Assembly (NCBI RefSeq): GCF_041060425.1
Contig: NZ_JAULBC010000003.1
Coordinates: 62,001 to 126,000 of the forward strand
Source: Danxiaibacter flavus
GTDB lineage: Bacteria > Bacteroidota > Bacteroidia > Chitinophagales > Chitinophagaceae
Direction of reading: 5' to 3'
Length of the DNA: 64,000 nt
Under the pieces are notes generated by a model. That model had not been told where the DNA came from. It did not search any database and worked only from the letters and a program-made list of their open reading frames with translations. A program made the translations under genes and the position numbers. Shown here one piece after another: positions 42,349 through 52,048 of this stretch (positions within the stretch are counted from its first letter, which is position 1; each line of letters opens with the position of its first letter).

Positions 42349-43062
42349 TTAAATCACAGGATTTTCCCCATAAGCTTTCCATAACTCATTCAGCGTAGAA
42401 CCTGTTTCTTTTTTCCAGATCTCGTCTGTATAGCTTTTTGTCCGCATGGCATTATCCAGCTTATCAACAATTGTAGCACTTTTATTTTTTTCAATCCAAA
42501 CGAGGAATCTCGCTGTAATGCGATAGCTGTTTTCGTAGCTCTGCGTTGTTGCATAGGCAGGCAATTTCCATTTGCCCGCTTCATTATTTACTCCGAAAGT
42601 AAAGCGTACATAATCAGCAATGCCTTCTGTAAGCCATCCAGGACCGCTTTCACCCGGATAAGCCTGAACAATATGCATCACTTCATGGGTAACCACATCT
42701 ATATCTTCCGGATGATTTTTCATCCATTTTGGGTTAACGCGAACTATGCCGTCAGACGCTGCTGCAACCCCCTCATAAGCCGGATCAACTATAAAGATCA
42801 CTTTCTTCAGGGTGTTTGCATTAAAGCGTGCTGCTTCTTTGGGATAAACAGTGAAAAATGCATCAATCATTCTCTGGCCGGTCACTTTATTGAAACCGCT
42901 GTCCTGGTTAATGAACAAAAGTGTATATCCATTCTTCTGAATACTGTCTTTGGAAATGGTTTTACGCTCATCAATTTTTGTCCACTCAGATTGCGCCATA
43001 CCTTTTGCGCCGCAGATTAACAGTGAAGCGACAGCAAGTGATTTTTTAAAGCTCATTGTCAT
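42349..43062 (-). CDS. Secreted basic secretory protein (BSP) family metallopeptidase
   Basis: 237 residues from the ATG at 43062 (a second ATG lies two codons later); the 66-residue upstream extension reads through AAAGTCAAAATTC repeats. Signal peptide FKKSLAVASLLICGAKGMAQ. The zinc motif HEVMHIVQAYPG gives HExxH, followed by GWLTEGIADYVRFTFG, the signature of PF04450 (plant BSP-like peptidases). Expected to be a secreted zinc protease. It lies just downstream of the GH92 gene, same strand, with 124 bases of repeats between. Confidence 0.88.
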   Translation of the reverse strand: MTMSFKKSLAVASLLICGAKGMAQSEWTKIDERKTISKDSIQKNGYTLLFINQDSGFNKVTGQRMIDAFFTVYPKEAARFNANTLKKVIFIVDPAYEGVAAASDGIVRVNPKWMKNHPEDIDVVTHEVMHIVQAYPGESGPGWLTEGIADYVRFTFGVNNEAGKWKLPAYATTQSYENSYRITARFLVWIEKNKSATIVDKLDNAMRTKSYTDEIWKKETGSTLNELWKAYGENPVI

Positions 43063-43084
43063 GTTGTTGTTTTTATAATTCGGG

Positions 43085-43186
43085 CAGCAAATCGAAGTCA
43101 AAATTAAAAAGTCAAAATTCAAAGCGATGAATATCCAACAGCCTGACTGCTTTTGATTTTTTACTTTTGAATTTTGACTTTTTCCT
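43085..43186. repeat. AAAGTCAAAATTCAAAAG inverted phrase repeat
   Basis: AAAAAGTCAAAATTCAAAG (about 43107-43125) and CTTTTGAATTTTGACTTTTT (about 43161-43180) are nearly complementary, giving a long hairpin between the GH92 and BSP genes. The same word is at 52850-52877. Confidence 0.65.
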
Positions 43187-45505
43187 TTATTTATGGTCGT
43201 CACTGAATGAATATGGCGCCGCCGCATCTTCAGTTCCCTTGCTTTTATTTGGCGTAGCACTCATTTGCACTTTAAACTCGCCACCTTTCAGGATATCATA
43301 ATGGCTGATCCAGTTTTTATTGTATGGTTTGCCTGCAAACTGGGCAGACTGAACATAACGGTTGTCGGCATTGTTTGCAGCTGCAGTTATAACGAACTGT
43401 TTGCCATTTTCAAGGTTGATAGTTGCTTTTTGGAACAATGGTGCGCCTAACACATATTGATCCGTGGCAGGGCAAACAGGATAGAATCCCAGGGAAGAAA
43501 ATACATACCATGCAGATGTCTGTCCGTTATCTTCATCACCACAGTAACCATCCGGTGTTGCCTTATACAAACGGTTCATTGCCTCACGAACCCAATATTG
43601 CGTTTTCCATGGTTCGCCCGCATAGTTGTACAGATAGATCATGTGCTGGATGGGCTGGTTACCGTGTGCATATTGTCCCATGTTGGCAATCTGCATTTCG
43701 CGGATCTCGTGAATAACACTTCCGTAATAGCTGTCGTCAAAAACAGGAGGCATTACAAAAACAGAATCAAGCATGCTGGTGAAAGTTTTCTTTCCGCCCA
43801 TCAGGCCAATTAGTCCTTTGATGTCATGAAAAACGCTCCATGAGTAATGCCAGCTGTTTCCTTCAGTAAATGCATCACCCCATTTAAAAGGATTGAACGG
43901 TGTTTGGAAGCTGCCATCTTTATTTTTACCGCGCATTAATTTGGTTGAAGGATCAAACAGGTTGCGATAATTCTGACTACGTTTTGCATACAGATCAAGC
44001 TCTTCCTGGGGTTTACCCAGTGCTTTACCTAACTGGTAAATGGTGAAATCGTCGTACGCATATTCAAGTGTTCTTGCTGCATTCTCGTTGATCTTTACAT
44101 CATAGGGTACATAGCCCAATTCGTTGTAGTATTTAACGCCATCACGACCAACTGCAGAGATTGGACCTTCATTATTAGCACCATGTTTCAATGCTTCATA
44201 CAGTGTATTAATATCATAACCGCGCATGCCTTTAATGTATGCATCACTCACAACTGATGCAGAGTTATTACCGACCATTACACTTCTATAACCGGGGCTT
44301 GACCATTCAGGCAAAAAGCCCCCTTCTTTATAATCATTGATCAAACCTTCCTGCATTTCTTTGTTTACAGAAGGATACAACAGGTTCAATAGCGGATACA
44401 ATGCACGGAATGTATCCCAGAAGCCGGTTCCGGCGTACATATATCCCGGCAATACCTGTCCGTTATATGGACTGTAGTGCACAATTTTATTCTGGGCATC
44501 AATCTCATACAATTTGTTAGGGAAGAACAATGTGCGGTAGAAGCAGGAATAGAATGTGCGGATCTGATCGATCGTGCCACCTTCTATACTTACACGGCTT
44601 AGCACTTTGTTCCATGTATCTTTTGCTTTTTTGCAGGTGGTTTCAAAGTTGTCATTCGCAAGCTCCCTTGTAAGGTTCAATTCAGCCTGTTCGATGCTGA
44701 TGAAAGATGAAGAGATCCGCATGGTAACCTTTTCGCCTTTTGAAGTCTTAAACCCGATTACCGCCCCGGCATGGTCTGCTGAAGTTTCTAACTTATCAGT
44801 GAGCTTATAATCGGTCCAGGTAGAAGATGTGGTAAAAGCCTTATCAAAATAGGCTACAAAAAAGTTCTTAAAATTGGTGGGTACGCCGCCGCTGTTCCTG
44901 GTACTGTAACCAACTATCTTTTTTTCTGCAGGAATAATCTTTACATACGAACCTTTGTTAAATGCGTCCAGTATAATAAAAGAGCTGTCAGTTGAAGGGA
45001 ATGTAAAACGGAATTGCGCCGCTCTTTCTGTAGGCGTTATTTCAGTGGTAACGTCATGGTCAGCCAGGTACACACTATAATAATATGGTTTTACAACCTC
45101 TGCCTTATGTGTAAACCAGCTTGCACGGCCATTTTCATCAAGTGCCAGGTGTTTGGTTACCGGCATAATGGAAAACTGTCCGTAGTCATTCATCCATGGT
45201 GAAGGCTGGTGCGTTTGTTTGAAGCCGCGAATTTTATCGGCACTGTACTGGTACATCCAGCCATTGCCCATATTGCCGGTTTGTGGCGACCAAAAGTTCA
45301 TGCCCCATGGTGTTGCAATTGACGGATAGGTATTACCATTAGACAGACTACCTTTGGAGTCTGTACCCATTAGCGGGTTGATCCACTCAACCGGATCTGA
45401 AACTTTATTAACCCATTGGCTGTTTGCAACGTTCATAACGAATGATACGGAAGCAGCACAAACCAGTTTCTTCAATAAACCGGGGATATGACAGCAAGTG
45501 CTCAT
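43187..45505 (-). CDS. GH92 family alpha-mannosidase, secreted
   Basis: 772 residues with an N-terminal hydrophobic signal (LVCAASVSFVMNVANSQ). It has the GH92 two-domain layout: N-terminal beta-sandwich (GNTYPSIATPWGMNFWSPQTG, GFKQTHQPSPWMNDYGQFSIMP), then the (alpha/alpha)6 barrel. The barrel contains GTGFWDTFRALYPLLNLLYP, EWSSPGYRSVMVGNNSASV and YCGDEDNGQTSAWYVFSSLGFYP, which carry conserved Ca and acidic catalytic residues. The family are exo-acting calcium-dependent alpha-mannosidases that trim mannans or N-glycans. No SusC/D pair is adjacent. Promoter TTTG-N19-TATATTTG lies upstream. Confidence 0.95.
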   Translation of the reverse strand: MSTCCHIPGLLKKLVCAASVSFVMNVANSQWVNKVSDPVEWINPLMGTDSKGSLSNGNTYPSIATPWGMNFWSPQTGNMGNGWMYQYSADKIRGFKQTHQPSPWMNDYGQFSIMPVTKHLALDENGRASWFTHKAEVVKPYYYSVYLADHDVTTEITPTERAAQFRFTFPSTDSSFIILDAFNKGSYVKIIPAEKKIVGYSTRNSGGVPTNFKNFFVAYFDKAFTTSSTWTDYKLTDKLETSADHAGAVIGFKTSKGEKVTMRISSSFISIEQAELNLTRELANDNFETTCKKAKDTWNKVLSRVSIEGGTIDQIRTFYSCFYRTLFFPNKLYEIDAQNKIVHYSPYNGQVLPGYMYAGTGFWDTFRALYPLLNLLYPSVNKEMQEGLINDYKEGGFLPEWSSPGYRSVMVGNNSASVVSDAYIKGMRGYDINTLYEALKHGANNEGPISAVGRDGVKYYNELGYVPYDVKINENAARTLEYAYDDFTIYQLGKALGKPQEELDLYAKRSQNYRNLFDPSTKLMRGKNKDGSFQTPFNPFKWGDAFTEGNSWHYSWSVFHDIKGLIGLMGGKKTFTSMLDSVFVMPPVFDDSYYGSVIHEIREMQIANMGQYAHGNQPIQHMIYLYNYAGEPWKTQYWVREAMNRLYKATPDGYCGDEDNGQTSAWYVFSSLGFYPVCPATDQYVLGAPLFQKATINLENGKQFVITAAANNADNRYVQSAQFAGKPYNKNWISHYDILKGGEFKVQMSATPNKSKGTEDAAAPYSFSDDHK

Positions 45506-45543
45506 GAAGTTTATTATTTGAAATCAGAAATGATAATGAAGCC

Positions 45544-45574
45544 CAAATATAACTAGAAAAACGTTTTAGCCAAA
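45544..45574 (-). promoter_or_regulatory. Promoter of the GH92 gene
   Basis: Minus strand TTTG (45574-45571), 19-base spacer, TATATTTG (45551-45544), leading to an expected leader of about 33 bases. Confidence 0.65.
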
Positions 45575-45682
45575 AGTAAAAGGCCGGAAATCGGTTTGTT
45601 TTTTCCGGAATTTATTCGAGTGGATTTTATTTTTTTGCATAAATACGTGAACTTGCATAATGCTAACAAACAAAGATTAATT

Positions 45683-46564
45683 ATGGCGGGCATTTTGGAT
45701 CTTGTTGGAAACACTCCTATCGTTCAGTTAAAGAACATTCCTACGAATAAAAACGTGACTATTTACGCGAAGCTGGAAGGGAACAACCCGGGGGGAAGCG
45801 TGAAAGACCGCGCGGCGTATGGAATGATTAAGGGGGCGCTGGACAGAGGTGAACTGAAGCCTGGTATTAAATTGATTGAGGCAACAAGCGGCAACACGGG
45901 TATTGCGCTTGCGATGATAGCCAGTTTGTTCGGGGTGGAAATTGAGCTGGTGATGCCGGAAGATTCTACCCGCGAAAGAGTTCTGACCATGGAGGCTTTT
46001 GGCGCGAAAGTGATCCTTACGCCAAAGGAACAATCTATGGAAGGCGCAATTGACTATGCCAACGAGCAAGTTGCAAAAGGCGGCTACCTGATGCTGAACC
46101 AGTTTGGCAATGAAGATAATTTCTGGATGCATTACCGGACAACCGGACCTGAAATATGGAACGACACGCACGGCAGGGTTACGCACTTTGTTTCTGCAAT
46201 GGGCACCACCGGCACCATAATGGGCGTATCAAGATTTCTGAAGGAAAAAAATCCGGATATCCAGATCGTAGGTTGCCAACCAACCGACGGTTCCAGGATC
46301 CCGGGCATCCGCAAATGGCCCGAAGCCTACCTGCCCAAGATTTTCGACAGAAATCGTGTTGACCGGGTAATGGAAGTGGACGAGCAGGATGCACGCACCA
46401 TGACCAAAAGACTTGCTCGCGAAGAAGCCGTTTTTGCAGGAATGAGTAGCGGCGGTGCGGTTTTTGCAGCCACTGAACTGGCAAAAGAGTTAGACAAAGG
46501 TGTGATCGTCTGCATTATTTGCGACCGGGGCGACAGGTATTTGTCTTCGGATTTGTTTGATTGA
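45683..46564 (+). CDS. cysM: Cysteine synthase B (O-acetylserine sulfhydrylase)
   Basis: 293 residues from the ATG at 45683, normal for CysM; the upstream frame adds 29 unsupported residues. PLP-binding motif GGSVKDRAAYGM with the Schiff-base Lys, substrate loop EATSGNTGIALAMIA, phosphate-binding GTTGTIMGVSRFLKE and the ending IICDRGDRYLSSDLF. It makes cysteine from O-acetylserine and sulfide or thiosulfate. CysM rather than CysK is favoured by length and the closing ICDRGDRYLS motif. Divergent from the GH92 gene. Confidence 0.94.
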   Translation: MAGILDLVGNTPIVQLKNIPTNKNVTIYAKLEGNNPGGSVKDRAAYGMIKGALDRGELKPGIKLIEATSGNTGIALAMIASLFGVEIELVMPEDSTRERVLTMEAFGAKVILTPKEQSMEGAIDYANEQVAKGGYLMLNQFGNEDNFWMHYRTTGPEIWNDTHGRVTHFVSAMGTTGTIMGVSRFLKEKNPDIQIVGCQPTDGSRIPGIRKWPEAYLPKIFDRNRVDRVMEVDEQDARTMTKRLAREEAVFAGMSSGGAVFAATELAKELDKGVIVCIICDRGDRYLSSDLFD

Positions 46565-46803
46565 GAGGTGTGAGGTATCAGGTTTCAGGTGTCAGGTATG
46601 AGGCGTAAGGTTTGAGGCATAAGGTATCAGATTCAGGTTTCATGCCGGGGATAATTGATTAGCCATCCCATTGATCTCTCCAATTTTTTAAATGATAAGA
46701 AAACAGAAAGATGTGGCACATAGGTACTTCGTACCTCGTACTTCGTAAATCGTACTTAAAAAGATTCACTTTTCACTATTGACCATTCACTATTCACTAC
46801 AAT
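46565..46803. repeat. Three phrase families in one gap (GGTATCAGG, CGTACTTCG, TTGACCATTC)
   Basis: From left to right: GTGAGGTATCAGGTTTCAGG (46565-46645), ACTTCGTACCTCGTACTTCG (46723-46760), and CACTATTGACCATTCACTAT (46765-46800), the last running up to the pdxJ start. Each block has relatives elsewhere in the window. No ORF. Confidence 0.7.
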
Positions 46804-47520
46804 ATGACCAAATTATCAGTTAATATAAACAAGTTTGCTACGTTGAGAAATAGCCGTGGCGGCGACAATCCGAATGTTGTAAAGGCTGCGGTTGATGCCG
46901 AGTTGTTTGGTGCGGATGGCGTTACTGTTCACCCGAGACCGGACGAACGGCATATCCGCTACAATGATGTGCGGGAGATCAAAAAAGTTGTCAGAACAGA
47001 ATTCAACATAGAAGGAAATTGCAGTGAACAGAAGTTTGTTGACCTGGTGCTGGAAGTAAAACCTGATCAGGTCACACTTGTGCCGGACGCATTAAATCAG
47101 CTTACCAGCGATCATGGCTGGAACACTATTGACCACCAGCAATATTTAAAAGATATCATCGCAGTTTTTAAAAACGCAGCAATTCGCGTAAGTATTTTTG
47201 TTGATCCGATTGTTGAGATGGTTGAAGCCGCTTCAACAACAGGCACCGACCGAATTGAATTATACACGGAAGGTTATGCAAGAAATTTCCTGGTAAATAA
47301 AGAGCAAGCGATTGCTCCTTATGTAGCTGCGGCACAGAAGGCAAAAGAACTTGGCCTCGGGCTTAACGCCGGTCATGATCTCGATCTTCACAACCTGAAA
47401 TACTTCAAACAACATATCCCACACCTGGATGAAGTGTCCATCGGCCATGCCCTCGTTTGTGATGCCATTTATTTAGGATATGAGAATGCAGTACAGATGT
47501 ACAAGAGGCAACTTTTTTAA
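46804..47520 (+). CDS. pdxJ: Pyridoxine 5'-phosphate synthase
   Basis: 238 residues. TIM barrel beginning LSVNINKFATLRNSRGG, then GVTVHPRPDERHIRY with the conserved catalytic His, FNIEGNC with the Glu, and the phosphate-binding end LGLNAGHDLDLHNLKYF and DEVSIGHALV. It condenses 1-deoxy-D-xylulose 5-phosphate with 3-amino-1-hydroxyacetone phosphate to form pyridoxine phosphate, the PLP precursor. Cytoplasmic. Followed immediately by a GTAAGAC-type repeat. Confidence 0.95.
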   Translation: MTKLSVNINKFATLRNSRGGDNPNVVKAAVDAELFGADGVTVHPRPDERHIRYNDVREIKKVVRTEFNIEGNCSEQKFVDLVLEVKPDQVTLVPDALNQLTSDHGWNTIDHQQYLKDIIAVFKNAAIRVSIFVDPIVEMVEAASTTGTDRIELYTEGYARNFLVNKEQAIAPYVAAAQKAKELGLGLNAGHDLDLHNLKYFKQHIPHLDEVSIGHALVCDAIYLGYENAVQMYKRQLF

Positions 47521-47745
47521 GACCGTAAGACAGTAAGATCGTAAGACGTGTAAGACAGCAAGATCGTAAGAGGTGTGAGAATGCAAGAAGATGGTAAAAG
47601 TTGTTCCTTCGAGAAATTAAATTTATAAGAAATTATTCTGGGCGAGATTCAGGCTTGCCCTGAATAACCCGATGATCTGGGTTCAACCTATCTAAGCCTT
47701 ATGCCCCATCCTCCCTCGTATAATGGAAGTGTAATATAAAACGTG
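47521..47745. repeat. GTAAGAC repeat and unannotated spacer
   Basis: GACCGTAAGACAGTAAGATCG-type words fill 47521-47577 directly after the pdxJ stop. Then about 170 bases of mixed sequence show no gene or clear terminator. Confidence 0.6.
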
Positions 47746-48006
47746 CAACCAGTTCTAAGCTTTAGGCTTTGGGCTTTAAGCTTCCCTCTAATAAACGTGT
47801 AACGTAAAACTTACAACGTACAACCAGTTTTAAGCTTTAGGCTTTGGGCTTTAAGCTTCCCTCAAATAAACGTATAACGTAAAACTTACAACATACAACC
47901 AGTTCTAAGCTTTGGGCTTTCAGCTTCCCTCAAATAAACGTATAACGTAAAACTTACAACGTACAACCAGTTCTAAGCTTTTAGCTTTGGGCTTTAAGCT
48001 TTCCTA
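47746..48006. repeat. 75-bp tandem array, 3.5 units (AGCTTTAGGCTTTGGGC / ACGTATAACGTAAAAC)
   Basis: Units begin CAACCAGTT at 47746, 47821, 47896 and 47964 (periods 75, 75, 68). Each unit has a T-rich half built from GCTTTAGGCTTTGGGCTTTAAGC and a half built from AAACGTATAACGTAAAACTTAC. The second half joins this array to the phrase family at 7768-7965 and 57580-57786. It ends 53 bases before the oxidoreductase start. Confidence 0.85.
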
Positions 48007-48059
48007 ATTACACAAATTCGCAGTATCTTAATAACTCATTCACTTCTAAACACAGTGCT

Positions 48060-49166
48060 ATGCAAACCAGCAAATCACGCCGCAGGTTTATTCGCGATCT
48101 TTCATTGGGTAGTTTGAGCCTCGCTCCTGCCCTGTCTTCACTGGCATCATGCGCCGGTGCAACGTCGCAAAAGAAAAATGGACTGGGAATAGCACTGGTC
48201 GGACTTGGCGGCTATGCGGGCGGACAGTTGGCTCCGGCATTGCAGCAAACGAAGAATTGCTACCTGGCCGGCATTGTTACCGGCACACCGGCGAAAGAAA
48301 AGATCTGGTCGGATAAGTATAATATTCCCCAGAAAAATATTTACAACTATGAAACTTTCGATAAGATCGCTGACAATCCGGATATAGATATAGTATACGT
48401 TGTGCTGCCAGTCGCCATGCACAAGGAATATACAATCCGTGCGGCAAAGGCGGGCAAACATGTGATTTGCGAAAAGCCCATGGCTGTAAGTTCTGCTGAC
48501 TGTCAGGAGATGATCGATGCCTGCAAAAATGCCGGTAAAATGTTATCCATCGGTTACCGCCTGCATTTTGAGCCTTACAATATGGAAATGATGCGGCTGG
48601 GGCAGCAAAAAGTGTTTGGAAAAATTCAAAAGCTGGACGCCAAAAATGGCTTTGTCTATGGTGGTGATCCAAACGCATGGCGTCTGAAAAAAGCGCTGGC
48701 CGGTGGTGGCGGTTTGATGGATATGGGTGTGTACTGCATCCAGGGCGTGCGATATACTACCGGCGAAGAACCGCTGACGGTAAAGGCAAGGGAAGAAAAA
48801 TTACGACCGGAATTGTTTAAAGAAGTGGATGAAACTGTTTATTGGGAAATGAAATTTCCCAGTGGGGCTATTGCCCGCTGCAAATCAAGCTACAATGCCA
48901 ATGACAATAACTTGCGCGCCGATGCAGAAAATGGCTGGTTCGAATTGTCCGAAGCATATCGGTATGGCGGAATGGCCGGCGCTACAAGCAAGGGGAAAAT
49001 GGATTTCCCTCAAATAAATCAGCAGGCTGCACAAATGGACGACTTCGCCAATTGCATCGTGCAGAAAAAGCCAACCATCGTTCCCGGCGAAATGGGATTG
49101 CAGGATATAAAGATTGTGGAAGCTATTTATCGAAGCATCGCCAGCGGAAAAGAGGAAAATGTCTGA
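48060..49166 (+). CDS. Gfo/Idh/MocA family oxidoreductase, Tat-exported
   Basis: 368 residues with twin-arginine signal SRRRFIRDLSLGSLSL followed by SLASC, which may be a lipid-attachment Cys. Rossmann domain from about 40 (GLGIALVGLGGYAGGQL), CEKPMAVSS near 139 and GGGGLMDMGVYCIQG in the substrate domain. It is a paralogue of the protein at 11166-12266, with long shared stretches such as CYLAGIVTGTPAK and GYRLH. It likely acts on a sugar with bound NADP in the periplasm. A tandem array lies upstream and phrase repeats downstream. Confidence 0.89.
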   Translation: MQTSKSRRRFIRDLSLGSLSLAPALSSLASCAGATSQKKNGLGIALVGLGGYAGGQLAPALQQTKNCYLAGIVTGTPAKEKIWSDKYNIPQKNIYNYETFDKIADNPDIDIVYVVLPVAMHKEYTIRAAKAGKHVICEKPMAVSSADCQEMIDACKNAGKMLSIGYRLHFEPYNMEMMRLGQQKVFGKIQKLDAKNGFVYGGDPNAWRLKKALAGGGGLMDMGVYCIQGVRYTTGEEPLTVKAREEKLRPELFKEVDETVYWEMKFPSGAIARCKSSYNANDNNLRADAENGWFELSEAYRYGGMAGATSKGKMDFPQINQQAAQMDDFANCIVQKKPTIVPGEMGLQDIKIVEAIYRSIASGKEENV

Positions 49167-49310
49167 GAGCTGTCAGCTATCAGCTTTCAGCTCTTAGCTT
49201 TGAGCTATCGCAACATGCGGGATTTTGCCCCCTAAGTTGCCGGCGCATTTGCACATACGCACATTCGCTAATTCGCATATTCGCACACTTGCACATTCGC
49301 ACATTAGATT
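49164..49310. repeat. GCTATCAGCTTTCAGCTCTTAGC and GCACATTCGCACA phrase repeats
   Basis: The 49164-49210 block belongs to the AGCTATCAGC family and overlaps the stop of the oxidoreductase gene; 49245-49310 is the CACATTCG family. The latter runs into the MATE promoter. Confidence 0.65.
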
Positions 49311-49317
49311 AACTTTG
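49289..49317 (+). promoter_or_regulatory. Promoter of the MATE gene
   Basis: TTG (49289-49291), spacer of 18, TAACTTTG (49310-49317), eight bases before the ATG at 49326. The -33 TTG is inside the CACACTTGCACATTCG phrase. The transcript would have almost no leader. Confidence 0.6.
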
Positions 49318-49325
49318 CGCGTCCT

Positions 49326-50684
49326 ATGGCAGAGAGAGCTAAAGCATTACAATTACAGGTAAACACCAGCAACAGGCAGATCCTGATGATCGCCATGCCT
49401 ATTGCTGTTTCCATATTAATTCCGCAGATCAATTTCATCACCAATAACATTTTCCTTTCCCGTTTAGGGGAGCAAACACTGGGTGTAGCAGGCATTACCG
49501 GCGTTTTCTATTTGGTGTTTGCGGTAATAGGACAAGGTTTAAATAACGGACTTCAAGCGTTGATCGCGCGTCGCGCGGGCGAGAACCGTGTTTCAGAGAT
49601 TGGCAGTCTTTTTAACCAGGGTGTCCGCATCTCGTTGATACTGGCGGCTATGAGTATTTTGATTACTTATTTAATTGCTCCGGCTATTTTTAGATTGTCG
49701 CTTCATCAGAAGGAGCATGTGGATATGGCCGTCCACTTTCTTAAGATCAGGATCTGGGGACTTCCTTTTCTGTATATCTATCAAATGCGCAATGCTTTGC
49801 TGGTTGGTATAAATCAAAGCAAATACCTGGTGTATGGAACGCTTGCAGAAACTATATCCAACATCGTTCTTGATTATGGTTTCATTTATGGCAATTTCGG
49901 CCTGCCAATCATGGGCTTTAATGGTGCCGCAATAGCCTCTATTATAGCAGAAGCAACCGGGTTGTTTGTAACCTTTGCCGTAATGCACTGGAAAGGTGTC
50001 ACAGGACGCATAGCTTTATTCTCGAACATAAAGTACAATGCAGCTAATATAAAACTCATACTGGTGCAGTCTTCTCCGCTCATCATGCAATATGCCATCA
50101 GTATTGTGAGCTGGGAATTCTTTTATATTCTGATAGAACATCATGGCGACAGAGATCTGGCGATATCCAACACCATGCGTAATATTTTTGGATTGTTTGG
50201 TTGTATCTCCTGGTCGTTTGCTGCGACAAGTAATATGATGGTGAGTAACATTATTGGTCAGGGCCTGCAGGATAAAGTAATTGAACTCATCATCAAAATC
50301 ATGAAGCTAAGTGTGGGGTTTGCATTGATCATTTTTGTATTGCTTAATCTCAAGCCTGATATCCTGCTGCAGGTTTATGGACAAAACGAGGATTTTATTC
50401 AGGCAGGAATTCCAGTGGTGCGGGTAGTTTCACTCGCGCTTGTAATGCAGTCTGTATCAACCGTGTGGCTAAATGCGGTGGTTGGCACAGGCAATAGTAA
50501 GAGAAACCTGGTAACTGAAACAATTGCCATTGTTGTTTATTGTATTTATGTATACTTCACGCTGGAGTATTTCAAACTATCTATAGTTATTGGATGGGCT
50601 TCTGAATGGTTGTATTGGATCGTATTATTCGTGCCTTCGTTTCTTTATTTGAAGAGTAATAAGTGGAGAGACAAGAAGATTTAA
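49326..50684 (+). CDS. MATE family efflux transporter
   Basis: 452 residues, twelve predicted helices in two pseudo-symmetric halves. IAMPIAVSILIPQINFITNNIFLSRLG begins the first half; GITGVFYLVFAVIGQGLNNGLQALIARRAGE and the second-half counterpart FAATSNMMVSNIIGQGLQDK are the paired family signatures. It exports organic cations or drugs, driven by Na+ or H+. No regulator nearby. Confidence 0.9.
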   Translation: MAERAKALQLQVNTSNRQILMIAMPIAVSILIPQINFITNNIFLSRLGEQTLGVAGITGVFYLVFAVIGQGLNNGLQALIARRAGENRVSEIGSLFNQGVRISLILAAMSILITYLIAPAIFRLSLHQKEHVDMAVHFLKIRIWGLPFLYIYQMRNALLVGINQSKYLVYGTLAETISNIVLDYGFIYGNFGLPIMGFNGAAIASIIAEATGLFVTFAVMHWKGVTGRIALFSNIKYNAANIKLILVQSSPLIMQYAISIVSWEFFYILIEHHGDRDLAISNTMRNIFGLFGCISWSFAATSNMMVSNIIGQGLQDKVIELIIKIMKLSVGFALIIFVLLNLKPDILLQVYGQNEDFIQAGIPVVRVVSLALVMQSVSTVWLNAVVGTGNSKRNLVTETIAIVVYCIYVYFTLEYFKLSIVIGWASEWLYWIVLFVPSFLYLKSNKWRDKKI

Positions 50685-51248
50685 TGTGCGAATGAGTAAA
50701 TATGCAGATGTGCGAATGAAATGGAGAGTTGAAAATTGACGATTAAAAATGACTATAAGGAGATAGAAAGGTTACACAGAGTTTCACAGAGAAGCCACCG
50801 AGATGGCACTGAGATGGTAAAAGTAAGCCCGCTGCACTTTTCACTATTGACTATTCACCATTCACTATTTCACCATTCACCTTCCTCAAGTTAGTTGCCC
50901 GCCCGGCAGGTCAGTTATTGCGTCCAAACAATCGATCCACCGGAACGGGACTTAAAATTTTATTCAAGGAAATAAAGCCTTCGCCTGCTAATAATTTTCC
51001 CCCTGTGAACCAATCACAATTATCAGCAGGCATTTATCAAGGCTTTCGTGGATTTTATACTTTATGTTCAAATCAAATTGCAAAATCATGCGCGCTGTGC
51101 TTCTATAATCATGCCGTAAATAGTATCGTTGATAACTTTGCTCTGTTAATATTTCTCTTCACATAATGTGGCCATTGGCATTATACATCGAAAAGCGTAC
51201 CCGCCCGAACGTGCCGTCGGTACGGGCGGGCATCCAACATCGTACATT
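50685..51248. repeat. Repeat-rich intergenic region
   Basis: Blocks of ATGTGCGAATG (50690-50722), AATTGAAAATTGACG (50725-50752), CACAGAGTTTCACAGAG (50765-50815) and CACTATTGACTATTCACC (50833-50885) follow one another. An 82-codon open frame at 50918-51166 lacks coding features. At 51196-51231 a strong hairpin CCCGCCCG...CGGGCGGG ends the gap near the porin gene stop and could terminate it. Confidence 0.6.
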
Positions 51249-51854
51249 TTACAGGACTCTTACTGCAACACCTATCTGAATCTGCTTTGTTTTCCAGCTA
51301 TACCTGTCATCTATATTGTTGATGTTAGATAACCCCTGATAATATCTTGCATAAAATTTAAATGATTCCGAGACGTTGAGTGTTAAGCCGCCAGCCACAC
51401 CAAAATCAAGATCTTTAAATGCCGGCTTTCCGGATTTCAAAAGATCTTCATCGTCATACATCTTAAATCCGAATTGCGGCCCAAGATTAACGGTGAACAG
51501 TTTTGAAATATTGTATTTAGCCATGATGGGAACAACAATATAGTTGAGCTTAACAGTATTTTTGTAATCTATGGATGCCTGGTTAATGTAGTATTTTGAA
51601 AAGTCGTCTGAAATCTTTGCATCCCGCCTTGAGTACATTACTTCGGGTTGAATCCCCCATTTTTGTCCAAAATTGATTTCGCCAAAAACACCGGCTTCAT
51701 AATCCGTCTGCAGAGACTTACTCATGCCATTTCCTGAAATGTTTGTGAGATCGATGTCACCTTTAACACCAAGGTGGAAAGTTGTCTGAGCGTTTGCTGA
51801 CAAATAACAAAAAAAACATGCAGCAAGTAATAGTGTAAAACTTTTTTTCTTCAT
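51249..51854 (-). CDS. Outer-membrane beta-barrel protein (porin family, PF13568-like)
   Basis: 201 residues from the ATG at 51854. Signal peptide KKKSFTLLLAACFFCYLSANA. The mature part alternates strands typical of an eight-stranded barrel: FHLGVKGDIDLTNI, GVFGEINFGQKWGIQPEVMYS, LNYIVVPIMAKYNI, FTVNLGPQFGFK, GGLTLNVSESFKFYARYYQGLSNI and a last strand IQIGVAVRVL. This fits the PorT-like / OMP_b-brl families abundant in Bacteroidota. Specific role unknown. Confidence 0.85.
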   Translation of the reverse strand: MKKKSFTLLLAACFFCYLSANAQTTFHLGVKGDIDLTNISGNGMSKSLQTDYEAGVFGEINFGQKWGIQPEVMYSRRDAKISDDFSKYYINQASIDYKNTVKLNYIVVPIMAKYNISKLFTVNLGPQFGFKMYDDEDLLKSGKPAFKDLDFGVAGGLTLNVSESFKFYARYYQGLSNINNIDDRYSWKTKQIQIGVAVRVL

Positions 51855-52048
51855 AAATAGATCCATAGTTATTGGGATGCAATACTATTCAGCATGATGT
51901 TATCAATTTGTTATGGTGAGATGAGATGCGATAAATTGTCTGCTAAATCCGTTTTTTCTTCAATATATATGAATTATTTTCGGTACCGGGAATGCCACTG
52001 TAAGATGTGGCTGATAAACCAAAATCCTTGAATAAAACCAGGACGGTC

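Noticed and set aside
50918..51166. 82-codon ORF between MATE and the porin gene
   Set aside because: No promoter, signal or domain; composition looks like noncoding repeat-flanking DNA. Kept as unsupported.
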